Position numbers and translations under genes: made by a program. Shown one piece after another: positions 1-6,292 of a DNA stretch of 34,618 bases (positions are counted from its first letter, which is position 1; each line of letters begins with the position of its first letter). Source of the stretch: an uncultured Fimbriimonas sp. (GTDB lineage: Bacteria; Armatimonadota; Fimbriimonadia; Fimbriimonadales; Fimbriimonadaceae); NCBI GenBank assembly GCA_945952345.1, contig CAMFIS010000016.1:1-34618 (forward strand). The letters are read 5' to 3'. The notes below the pieces were generated by a model. It made no database searches. It saw nothing but the letters and a program-made list of their open reading frames with translations, and was not told where the DNA came from.

Positions 1-2
1 AG

Positions 3-257
3 GGCGTTCTCTTCTTATCCGTTCCAACAATTCACGCCATTGTGAAGGGCGGGCGACCGATTTCAACCCCCTCCGATGTGAAGGCAGCTCTAAGGTCCTT
101 CCGCCAGAAGACAACACCGTCCACACCCAATTCAGTCGAACTCCCCGAAGAACTTCGCAAGCAGCTTGAAGCCTTCTCGAAGGCCAACAACGCGAGGGTG
201 ATCGTTGACTCGCAAGGGAACTACAAAGTTCAAAAAATCCGTGGAAAGCGGAAATGA
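3..257 (+). CDS. C-terminal end of a gene truncated by the window edge, function unknown
   Basis: The reading frame that contains an apparent GTG start at 42 is open all the way to the left edge of the window (from base 3), reading G-V-L-F-L-S-V-P-T-I-H-A-I-V before K-G-G-R-P. I therefore treat this as the 3' end of a longer gene rather than a 71-aa protein starting at 42. The visible C-terminus has a GGRPISTPSDVKAAL stretch, a helix-forming stretch (ELPEELRKQLEAFSKA) and a very basic tail (KVQKIRGKRK). No family is recognised from this fragment. Stop is TGA at 255-257. The 101-bp gap to the next gene suggests that gene has its own promoter. Confidence is moderate that it is coding and low for anything else. 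Confidence 0.55.
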   Translation, partial: GVLFLSVPTIHAIVKGGRPISTPSDVKAALRSFRQKTTPSTPNSVELPEELRKQLEAFSKANNARVIVDSQGNYKVQKIRGKRK

Positions 258-358
258 TGCTGCCGTTGTATTCAAAACTGCAGTCCCATGGATAACCCGT
301 TGATAACATTTGAATCGGAAAGCTCTCGCATCGTTTCATAATTTCATTTGAGATACCT

Positions 359-685
359 ATGATTGACAAAGACCCAAAGGTAGACAAGTTCGCCCTGATT
401 CTGGGTCTAGACTATCCCTCGGCTCTAGGTATTCGGGCCATGCTGAGGTTCTTAGCCGAAGAGCATTACCCAATAGGAGCTTTCGGAACGATTTCCAATG
501 CTGACTTGGCAGATCGCATAGATTACACTGGCGATCCTGATAAATTGGTCGAAGCACTTCTGGAGTGCAAAATTCTGCACCATGATGAAAAAGGACTTAA
601 AATGCCAGACTGGACAGATGAAGATCCGTCTTGGTTTGGATTTAGCCGATGGATTCGGAATGGTAACCGTGAGACAGTCGAATGA
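359..685 (+). CDS. Small winged-helix-like protein, possible DNA-binding or replisome-organiser-type domain
   Basis: This 108-aa protein starts at ATG 359. Residues about 8-90 read like the small helical domain found at the N-terminus of phage replication and regulatory proteins: a DKFALILGL entry helix, a hydrophobic helix (GIRAMLRFLAEEHYP), a turn (IGAFGTIS), a recognition-like segment (NADLADRIDYTGDPDKLVEALLECKIL) and a short strand pair ending in KMPDWTDED. The GDP-x-KLVEALL...IL pattern followed by a D-W motif is what I associate with that domain; this is recall, not a search. It is the first gene of a tight operon, because its stop overlaps the next start as ATGA (682-685). It could be a local regulator of the following unknown genes. 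No Shine-Dalgarno sequence is obvious. Confidence 0.6.
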   Translation: MIDKDPKVDKFALILGLDYPSALGIRAMLRFLAEEHYPIGAFGTISNADLADRIDYTGDPDKLVEALLECKILHHDEKGLKMPDWTDEDPSWFGFSRWIRNGNRETVE

Positions 686-1128
686 GCGAAATGCATATTG
701 AACCAGTCAATCCCGTAGTATTCAGAGATGCATGCCACGGCCTTTTCGACTACGCAGAAACTAAAGCAGAGGAAATGGGAGACTCTTTCGATATGTTCTT
801 TGCCACTGCGATCTTCTTCAAGGAGCATTTCAACGTGGCATCAGGAGGACAAGAAGCACTTCGCCTGAGCATGTGTAGTTCAATGAGAATTCTTGCGCTA
901 CTTGAGCTTTTGAGAAATCGAAAAATTGAAGTCAAAGACCTGTTTGTAAAATTGGATGATGACGCTTCAACAGGTGTGAGTGAAATCGTATTTGAAGCAG
1001 CAGCCGTAGCTCCAATGAAAAATGGCCAATTTGAATTGGAAGATATCCTTGCGGAGGCGAGACCAAGACTTCGGCAGGTCGATGTGCTCGAACGACTGCT
1101 CGGAGTCAACAACGAGGAACCAAATTAA
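682..1128 (+). CDS. Unknown protein, paralogue A of a tandem pair
   Basis: This 148-aa soluble, acidic, mostly helical protein has no signal peptide or membrane segment. It overlaps the upstream gene by ATGA and is followed immediately (TAA then ATG) by a paralogue. The two proteins align over nearly their whole length: a V-x-P-x-x-FRD-x-C start, a central S-S-M-R-x-x-A-L helix and a very similar C-terminal block FEAAAVAP-x-(4)-G-x-F-x-x-EDILAEARPR followed by LE-x-LLG. The family is not recognised. Tandem divergent copies next to a small helix-turn-helix-like protein could be immunity-type or regulatory proteins, but nothing in the sequence decides this. The codons are AT-rich compared with genes beyond 5900. 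Confidence 0.75.
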   Translation: MSEMHIEPVNPVVFRDACHGLFDYAETKAEEMGDSFDMFFATAIFFKEHFNVASGGQEALRLSMCSSMRILALLELLRNRKIEVKDLFVKLDDDASTGVSEIVFEAAAVAPMKNGQFELEDILAEARPRLRQVDVLERLLGVNNEEPN

Positions 1129-1560
1129 ATGGGGATATTGGACGAAATTAAATCTGTCGATCCGATTAAATTTAGGGACGATTGCATAGATCTCATCGAC
1201 CAGGTTCAGAATCAGGCCCGAGAAGATGGCAAGAAACCTGATTTGCTCCAGGAGTCCGCGTTTTACTTTCTTGCGAAGATGGATCCAGAAATTGGGCAGG
1301 CATCAGAACAAGAGTACTACTCAAGTTCGATGAGATTCTTTGCCTTAATGTCGCTTTTGCATGCAAACAGAGAAAACCTCGATTTCCTTTTTCGACATAC
1401 GGCTGACGAAAGTGTTGACGAAATCCACATAATCTTGTTCGAAGCGGCAGCGGTGGCTCCTCTACGCGAAGGTAAATTCGATGCAGAAGACATTCTTGCC
1501 GAGGCGCGTCCACGAGTAGCACATATTGAAGCGCTTGAGAAGCTTCTTGGAGCAAAGTAA
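1129..1560 (+). CDS. Unknown protein, paralogue B of a tandem pair
   Basis: This 143-aa protein starts at the ATG directly after the stop codon of its paralogue, so translation is probably coupled. It shares with the 682-1128 product the FRD-x-C motif near residue 15, the SSMRFFAL helix and the C-terminal FEAAAVAP...EDILAEARPR block, ending LEKLLGAK. Length is within 5 aa of the paralogue. Divergence is highest at the N-terminal third and in the loop before the conserved block, which would suit a partner-binding surface; this last point is inference. No catalytic signature, membrane segment or cysteine cluster is visible. Function unknown. Confidence 0.75.
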   Translation: MGILDEIKSVDPIKFRDDCIDLIDQVQNQAREDGKKPDLLQESAFYFLAKMDPEIGQASEQEYYSSSMRFFALMSLLHANRENLDFLFRHTADESVDEIHIILFEAAAVAPLREGKFDAEDILAEARPRVAHIEALEKLLGAK

Positions 1561-1567
1561 TTGGGTT

Positions 1568-2092
1568 ATGGAGACGGTTGGCGAATCTCAAAAAGTGTCT
1601 AAGAGTAGGGCCGTTCCAATTCTTGCCACATGCCTCGGTGCATCGTTGCTACTGAATGCCTTCCTGATCGGTAAGTCGTCATTTGCTGCCAGCAAACCTC
1701 CCGAGGAAGTTAAACACGACGACATTGAGGTTCGCGCCACTGTAAAAAGCACGCGCAATGTCTTTGATTCGACTCCGTACACATTTGAAGGAACTATTAC
1801 AAATACTTCGAAAACCGATGCTGCGGAGGTCTTAATTCAGGCACATTACTCAAATTTCGTTGCCAAATCGGGAACCGATTTCGTTTCAGGAGAATTCGTG
1901 CAAGGATATCCAAGCTTCAAGAACCTGAAAGCTGGCGAGACACGTGCATTTACCTTTATTACTGCAAAGCAGGTTCCCAAATTCTTCGTGAAAGGCGATA
2001 CGGAAAACATGAGAGGAGACACCTACGTCCAAGCTGACACTCCAAAGCTTGACTGGCTCATCGCCACCACGGGAAAGATCGAAATTAAGTAA
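1568..2092 (+). CDS. Membrane-anchored protein with extracytoplasmic beta-rich domain, function unknown
   Basis: I choose ATG 1568, 7 bp after the previous stop, rather than an in-frame start at 1526 that would run inside the upstream gene. The 174-aa product has a short polar N-terminus, one hydrophobic segment at about residues 15-34 (PILATCLGASLLLNAFLIG), then a soluble domain beginning EEVKHDDIEVRATVKS. The pattern FEGTITNTSKTDAAEVLIQAHY...LKAGETRAF resembles FxLYD/DUF3426-type Ig-like domains, in which a protein-protein interaction strand pair follows a transmembrane anchor; the similarity is by eye only. It is the last gene of the 359-2092 operon. No function is assigned. Confidence 0.6.
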   Translation: METVGESQKVSKSRAVPILATCLGASLLLNAFLIGKSSFAASKPPEEVKHDDIEVRATVKSTRNVFDSTPYTFEGTITNTSKTDAAEVLIQAHYSNFVAKSGTDFVSGEFVQGYPSFKNLKAGETRAFTFITAKQVPKFFVKGDTENMRGDTYVQADTPKLDWLIATTGKIEIK

Positions 2093-2174
2093 GCGAAGCA
2101 GCTCCGCTAAGCTAAATGACGTTTTGTTTCGAAACTTGTAGGATAAGACAGCAAAGAGTGAGAAAAAGGACAGC

Positions 2175-2840
2175 ATGACTAGTGCTGAGTTGAAGAATCT
2201 CATGTTGGCTTATGAGATCGTGGGAAATGATTTGGATAAGAGAGGATGCGAGAAACTTGCTGACCTCACTGACAAGGCCATGTATCGAATCGCTCAGAAC
2301 TCCGCGTGGCAAAACGTGGGAGATGCCTTGCAGAGCACTTTTATTGACCCAGCAATTGCAGCGGGCCAGACAGCAATGAATGCAGCCAATACCGTTGGGC
2401 AAGCTGCGTCGAACGCAGCCAACGCGGCGGGACAGTTTGCTCAGAATTGGCTTACACCGCAAGGACTGGCAGCCCAGTCCGTTCAATTCTTGCAAGACCA
2501 ACTCAACAAGGCGGTTGACACTACTGTCAAGCAAAAGATCGAAGCTGAGCTTCAACGCAGAGGTGTGCAACCCCAGTCAAGTACGTCGACAAGCGCAACT
2601 CAACAGCAAAATTCTGTAATCTCAGAACTTCTTAATGATGCAAAGCAAGTTCATAACAGCGGAGGTGACGGCTGGACTCTCATTAACGACGTCCTCGCGA
2701 AGAACACATTCCTCTCCCCCGCATCAAAACAATCACTGAAGCAACAGTGGGCACAAATTGCCGAAACACTTCCAAAACACACAGGCAGTACGCCAGCAGC
2801 ATCACGAACGCCTACAAACACCCCAAGCAAACTGGCTTAA
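2175..2840 (+). CDS. Ala/Gln-rich helical protein of unknown function
   Basis: This 221-aa protein starts at ATG 2175, with an AAAAAGGA stretch about 7 nt upstream as a reasonable ribosome binding site. The N-terminal 60 residues are amphipathic helix (TSAELKNLMLAYEIVGNDLDKRG). Residues about 60-95 are a low-complexity run of Ala, Asn and Gln (repeats of NAAN/QAASNAANAAGQ). Residues 100-125 form another helix (QSVQFLQDQLNKAVDTTVKQ), then there is a Ser/Thr/Gln-rich linker and a second helical block. No signal peptide or clear membrane segment. It is flanked by two genes with transmembrane anchors and might act with them, but that is only proximity. Unrecognised. Confidence 0.6.
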   Translation: MTSAELKNLMLAYEIVGNDLDKRGCEKLADLTDKAMYRIAQNSAWQNVGDALQSTFIDPAIAAGQTAMNAANTVGQAASNAANAAGQFAQNWLTPQGLAAQSVQFLQDQLNKAVDTTVKQKIEAELQRRGVQPQSSTSTSATQQQNSVISELLNDAKQVHNSGGDGWTLINDVLAKNTFLSPASKQSLKQQWAQIAETLPKHTGSTPAASRTPTNTPSKLA

Positions 2841-2859
2841 GCAAGTTTTATCAACCCAA

Positions 2860-2868
2860 TGTTATAAT
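2860..2868 (+). promoter_or_regulatory. Extended -10 promoter placed for a leaderless mRNA
   Basis: The bases TGTTATAAT at 2860-2868 match an extended -10 element (TG, one base, TATAAT). The last T is only 8 nt before the ATG at 2877, so a transcript starting 6-8 nt downstream would begin at or next to the start codon. No good -35 hexamer is seen 16-18 bp upstream, which is usual for extended -10 promoters. No Shine-Dalgarno sequence fits between the element and the ATG, which supports a leaderless mRNA. Confidence 0.5.
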
Positions 2869-2876
2869 TAGCCTCA

Positions 2877-3947
2877 ATGGATTTTGAGGGCTGGATCGGG
2901 CATCTTACTAGTGTTTTGCAGGCCAATCATCCTGGCGTAACGCCCTCGATGATAGATGCAAATGCGATGTACCAAGCATTTGCCAATGGTGTTTCACCTG
3001 AAACCTTTGGTAGCACTCCCACCTTGCCGCTGAAGACCACCCCTCCGCCTGTTGCTCCGAGTCCAGTTGACAAACCCTTGGTCCAGCCTCCACCAGCAAT
3101 TCCAACGGTTCCATCCGATACCAAGCCTGCCTGGAGTGATTCAACGAAGCCATTCACTCCGAAAAAATCGAGCTTGAGCGGCATGCATATCGCTCTGGCC
3201 GTTTTAGGACTGCTTTTGGTGATAGTCGTGGTAGCCAATTTGACTACCACGGGCTCAAACTCGGGCTCGAACACGAATGCCTTGGCAACAACCGAAATTC
3301 CAATGACGGATGAGCAGAAGGTGGAGAAAGCGAAGATAGCGTTGTCCACCTGGACTGGAGACGAATCAGCCTACAGCGAAAGCAAAGGGCTACTATCAAC
3401 CATCCCAAAAGGTAGCAAGAGCAGCAAGGATGCTCTTGCATTGGCGGACAAATGGGAAGCCCGTAAAAAAGAAGCCGACAAACACAAGGCAGAAAAGGCC
3501 AAGGCTGACGAGGCTCTGCAGAAGAAGCGTGAAAGACAAGAAGCACTTGACGCCATCAAGAAGGAGAAGGAAGACATGAAGTATTTCACAGGAGACGGGG
3601 ACACCAATGTCGCTGTGCCAGGTGTAAAACTGCGAAATTCAACTGAAAGTCATGAAGCTAGAGGGAATTCGACATTCGTTCATGTCTTCGTTGCAGTCAA
3701 AAATGTCGGCTCAGATACGATTCATGCCAATCCAAACGATTTCACTCTTGCAGACTCCGATGGGAACACAGCCTCCCCAGACACGGACACCTACGGCTTG
3801 ACAAATTACTTCAATGCTGTGAATTTAAGTCCTGGTCAACAGACCTCAGGATGGTTGATCTTCTACCTAAAGAAGGACAAGAAATACATCCTTACTCGAA
3901 ACGGTGGGCTAAGTGGCTCGACGGTGACGAAGACGATCATCCCTTAA
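2877..3947 (+). CDS. Single-pass membrane protein with C-terminal DUF4352-like domain
   Basis: This 356-aa protein begins with a short helical domain (residues 1-45), then a Pro/Thr-rich spacer (50-95) and one strong hydrophobic helix at about 103-122 (MHIALAVLGLLLVIVVVA). It continues with a Ser/Gly/Asn spacer, a small helical part and a highly charged Lys/Glu/Ala coiled-coil stretch at about 190-235. The last 115 residues look like a DUF4352/telokin-like Ig fold: FVHVFVAVKNVGSDTIHANP, then ADSDGNT, LSPGQQTSGWLIFYL. There is no N-terminal signal peptide, so the central helix is the anchor and the Ig-like domain is probably outside. An extended -10 box sits just before the start codon. Function unknown. 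Confidence 0.65.
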   Translation: MDFEGWIGHLTSVLQANHPGVTPSMIDANAMYQAFANGVSPETFGSTPTLPLKTTPPPVAPSPVDKPLVQPPPAIPTVPSDTKPAWSDSTKPFTPKKSSLSGMHIALAVLGLLLVIVVVANLTTTGSNSGSNTNALATTEIPMTDEQKVEKAKIALSTWTGDESAYSESKGLLSTIPKGSKSSKDALALADKWEARKKEADKHKAEKAKADEALQKKRERQEALDAIKKEKEDMKYFTGDGDTNVAVPGVKLRNSTESHEARGNSTFVHVFVAVKNVGSDTIHANPNDFTLADSDGNTASPDTDTYGLTNYFNAVNLSPGQQTSGWLIFYLKKDKKYILTRNGGLSGSTVTKTIIP

Positions 3948-3961
3948 ACAACTTCCCGTCG

Positions 3962-4010
3962 TGCCTAAATACTCGGTTAGTCGCACAACCGACAAAGTCT
4001 TAGCTAGGCA
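3962..4010. terminator. Nested inverted repeats between convergent genes, possible bidirectional terminator
   Basis: This lies between the convergent stops at 3947 (+) and 4028 (-). The outer arms are TGCCTA at 3962-3967 and TAGGCA at 4005-4010. The inner arms are TCGGTT at 3973-3978 and AACCGA at 3987-3992 with an 8-nt loop. The symmetry and position suit a terminator used from both sides. There is no T-run on either strand, so intrinsic termination would be weak; this is inference from position and pairing. Confidence 0.35.
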
Positions 4011-4027
4011 TTGAGCAAGAGTGCCTG

Positions 4028-5173
4028 TCAGAACTTAACTCCAAGAATTTCACCAAGAGTCTCCCCTTCAACGTATTCGGCCTTTCCACCATTGTTCACC
4101 CAACGGGGAATTCGTGGAAGGTCGACTGTAGCATCAATAGGCTGAAAAGGATGAGAAAACTGTTCCAAGCGCAGGTTCGGAAAACTCCATGGATTGACGT
4201 GGTTACCCATGAGCACGTATGGCATATGGCTGTTTTTCACGCCTTGGCGTCCCAGCCATATGCCGTCTAGATCGCGAGTGACATGAGCCACTGACGACAG
4301 ATCCTCATTCAACACCCATTGCTCAGATCCGTAGAGAGCATCAAATTTGTCTTCAGCGTCGCTGTCCAATTGTCCAGCATTCACGGCAACGATTAAGGGC
4401 TTGTCAATACCCATATGCTGCCGTCTTTTGCCGCGAATCTCATCGCGAAGTTGAGACTTTGTTTGCGACCAGCCAACTTCCATCAGGCCAGCTCCAATTG
4501 CCTTCGATCCTGGCTTCCCCCAAGCTTCTTGCTTCTTGGGCATGATCTTAAACTGGATTATCCAACCGTTACTTTCAACCTTTACAAGGGGAAGCTTGTC
4601 AACACCACAACTGGCTATTTCCTCCCAATTTAGGTTCTTTTCAGCATTTCGCATCTGTGACACGATGCTGTTGGCGCTTGGCGCTTGAGCACCTTGAACC
4701 AGCTCATCAACATTCCAGAAAAACTTGGGAGACACAAACTTCTCGTTGATTTTGTCGTAAAGCACGTGTCGAACCTTCTAGTAGGCTCGCTGCGCTTTGC
4801 TCTTTCCGATGGAATGCACCGCTTCACAATAAAACTCCCCTCCTTGGGGCGTTTGAACAAGAAAGTCAGGTCGAGACTGAATGCCGTTCCCTGGTTCAGG
4901 CTCTATTTCTACCGTGCACCCCAAGGATTTGAAAAACTTGAATAGCAGCATCTCGAAGAATACAGGGTGAAAGTCTTCCTCAGAAGTTTCGATCTCGCGC
5001 TTGATCGCGGCCCTCTTTGGTCCATCTGGGTATTCCGAGAACCAGCTCTCCAGCACTTCAACTATTAAACGACAAACTGGACGAGAAGAGACCGACAAGT
5101 ATTCAAACTCGCCTTCACTGTAATTCTTGAACCTCAAACAGTTTGGGTCTGGTTCACGATCGAATAGTCTCAT
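4028..5173 (-). pseudogene. Restriction-endonuclease-like protein interrupted by an in-frame amber codon
   Basis: Two minus-strand open stretches, 5173-4781 and 4777-4028, are in the same frame and are separated only by a TAG at 4780-4778 (codon 132 counted from ATG 5173). Read through, they give a 381-residue protein with continuous family-like features. The N-terminal half has an EMLLFKFFKSLGCTVEIEPE helix/strand, an RPDFLV strand and FYCEAV, as in PD-(D/E)XK-type folds. The second half continues with LYDKINEKFVSPKFFW, GWIIQFKIMPK, KPLIVAVNAG, DALYGSEQ, IWLG and NPWSFPNLRL. These blocks recall a family of large uncharacterised endonuclease-like proteins. Because the stop falls in the middle of the conserved core, this is probably a nonsense-mutated gene. 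Restart at GTG 4765, amber readthrough or a sequencing error are alternatives. An upstream GTG at 5188 is a possible longer start. Confidence 0.7.
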
Positions 5174-5264
5174 AGGCCAGTTATACACAGATTGAAAGCT
5201 CCGCGAACGCCAAAGATCGGGGAAGTAGAAACAGCGCGGTTGGATTACTCAGTCACATTAAGTT

Positions 5265-5292
5265 CAATTGAGGCGGCAGCACCTGCCAATTG
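5265..5292. repeat. Small interrupted inverted repeat in the minus-strand gene cluster
   Basis: CAATT (5265-5269) can pair with AATTG (5288-5292), and inside this GGCAG (5275-5279) pairs with CTGCC (5283-5287) around a 3-nt loop. The bases GAGGC between the two left arms would bulge out. It lies between the stop of the small gene at 5299 and the amber-interrupted gene, so it could be a weak terminator or an RNA processing hairpin. No T-run follows. Confidence 0.25.
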
Positions 5293-5298
5293 GGGTGT

Positions 5299-5535
5299 TT
5301 AGAGTCCATGAAGTCGTTTTACCTTAGCAGGAATCATCTCGGTTAATCCGATCTGAAGCGCATCTTGCCACTCTTCAAAACTCATGCGTAAGTGATTTTC
5401 ATACAGGGAAATACACTGATCGAAAGCCTCGACAGACGCAGACTCATCTTCTTCGGCGTAGAGCTCGCGTACTTTATAGAGTTCCTCAAGGCATGCTTGC
5501 TCCGAAACAGAAAGCGGCTTGCAGCATTCATTCAT
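5299..5535 (-). CDS. Small helical cysteine-containing protein, unknown
   Basis: I choose ATG 5535 (78 aa) over the in-frame TTG at 5550 because AAGG lies about 5 nt before the ATG and because the ATG overlaps the stop of the upstream reading frame as ATGAATGA, a usual coupled junction. The protein starts MNECCKPLSVSEQACLEEL, so it has three cysteines in the first 15 residues, and then forms acidic amphipathic helices (YKVRELYAEEDESASVEAFDQCISLYENHLR). No domain is recognised. It sits between two apparently broken genes on the same strand. Confidence 0.5.
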   Translation of the reverse strand: MNECCKPLSVSEQACLEELYKVRELYAEEDESASVEAFDQCISLYENHLRMSFEEWQDALQIGLTEMIPAKVKRLHGL

Positions 5536-5811
5536 ACAAGCCTTGTACAAACCAGCTACCTGCTAATAGGGGGTATTTAGAATAATAAATCTCCAACTTA
5601 CCTGTGCCTTTGGTACCGTGCGAACTTACCCACCGATTCTCAAAGCCTTGAGGACCGTAGCAGTCATAAGCGTTCATCTCAACCCTTGATTCCCACGATC
5701 TTTGCATAGCCCACCAAGTATCTGTGGACCAATAGTTCGCCTCTGTAACTTCGAAACTTTCCGCAAATCATTTTTGAAAGTACTGAGGAATAGTTTTACG
5801 CCTACTTTCAT
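5528..5811 (-). pseudogene. Small gene with an apparent 1-nt frameshift, unknown function
   Basis: From ATG 5811, with a GGGG ribosome-binding-like stretch 3-6 nt before it, the minus strand reads MKVGVKLFLSTFKND and then runs into a different frame that ends after 44 aa. From just after that point, another frame is open without stops to TGA at 5530-5528 and reads FAESFEVTEANYWSTDTWWAM, then QRSWESRVEMNAYDCYG, ending SWFVQGLYE. Adding one T to the T-run (plus-strand AAA at 5765-5767) joins the two into a 94-aa protein, and 284 bp is one short of a multiple of three. The last bases overlap the start of the next gene (ATGAATGA), which supports the downstream frame as real. A shorter 59-aa version from ATG 5707 is the alternative. 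Confidence 0.45.
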
Positions 5812-5828
5812 ATCCCCTCAATCTGTCA

Positions 5829-5843
5829 CATTGCTTAGCAATG
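5829..5843. promoter_or_regulatory. Short palindrome upstream of the small minus-strand gene
   Basis: CATTGC (5829-5834) and GCAATG (5838-5843) are perfect inverted copies separated by TTA, 18 bp upstream of the ATG at 5811. The size and place suit an operator half-site pair. The rest of 5812-5902 is AT-rich with no other gene that I can see. Confidence 0.25.
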
Positions 5844-5882
5844 CATGATACACGAACTTTAGACAAATAAAGCAAACTTTTA

Positions 5883-5897
5883 GCAAATCTGCTTTGC
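5883..5897 (-). terminator. Weak terminator-like hairpin after sufE
   Basis: Read on the minus strand just after the sufE stop, GCAAA pairs with TTTGC around a 5-nt loop, followed by TAAAAGTTT. It is in the right place to end the sufS-sufE transcript, but the stem is only 5 bp and the T-run is broken, so this is a weak call. Confidence 0.3.
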
Positions 5898-5902
5898 GAT
5901 AA

Positions 5903-6292
5903 CTATTTTATGGTCATTCGGATTCGTTGCAGCATTCCCGCCAAGCCCTGCATTCGCTGATACGAGAGGCTCATTTCGTTCTTCGCAAGCCACGCAATGA
6001 AGTCGAAATCTTTCACTTCGCCGGTCGGAGCCGTGTCGAACAACTCTACCAGCAAACCCACGATTCCCTTCGTGATCAGCGCATCCGAAGTCCCTTCGAT
6101 GTGAACCTTGTCACCATTCGTCGAGACCTGCAGCCACACCTTGGATTGGCAACCTTTCACAAGATCGGCGTCGGTATAGGTGCCATTTGCTTCCAGTGAC
6201 TTGCCGCGGTCGATCAGCCATTCGAACTTCTCGTCTCGGTCGAGATAGTCCAACTCTTCTTCGAGCTCAACCGCGCGCTCGGCAACCGTCAT
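5903..6292 (-). CDS. sufE: SufE, cysteine desulfurase-activating sulfur acceptor
   Basis: This 129-aa protein accepts the persulfide sulfur from the cysteine desulfurase SufS through an active-site cysteine and passes it to Fe-S cluster scaffolds. The family signature is present: DADLVKGCQSKVWL, with Cys48 in the usual GCQSxVW context. The N-terminus (LIDRGKSLEANG) matches the region before this loop, and later residues (SDALITKGIVGLLVELF) fit the helical part after the GT-S-D-A turn. Length is typical for SufE. It overlaps the end of sufS by 4 bp (ATGA), so the two are co-translated, which fits the known SufS-SufE pair. No other suf genes (sufB, C, D) are visible in the window. Confidence 0.93.
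   Translation of the reverse strand: MTVAERAVELEEELDYLDRDEKFEWLIDRGKSLEANGTYTDADLVKGCQSKVWLQVSTNGDKVHIEGTSDALITKGIVGLLVELFDTAPTGEVKDFDFIAWLAKNEMSLSYQRMQGLAGMLQRIRMTIK

Noticed and set aside
290-310. Two GATAAC copies as possible DnaA boxes or an origin
   Set aside because: They do not match the DnaA box consensus and no cluster or replication gene is nearby.
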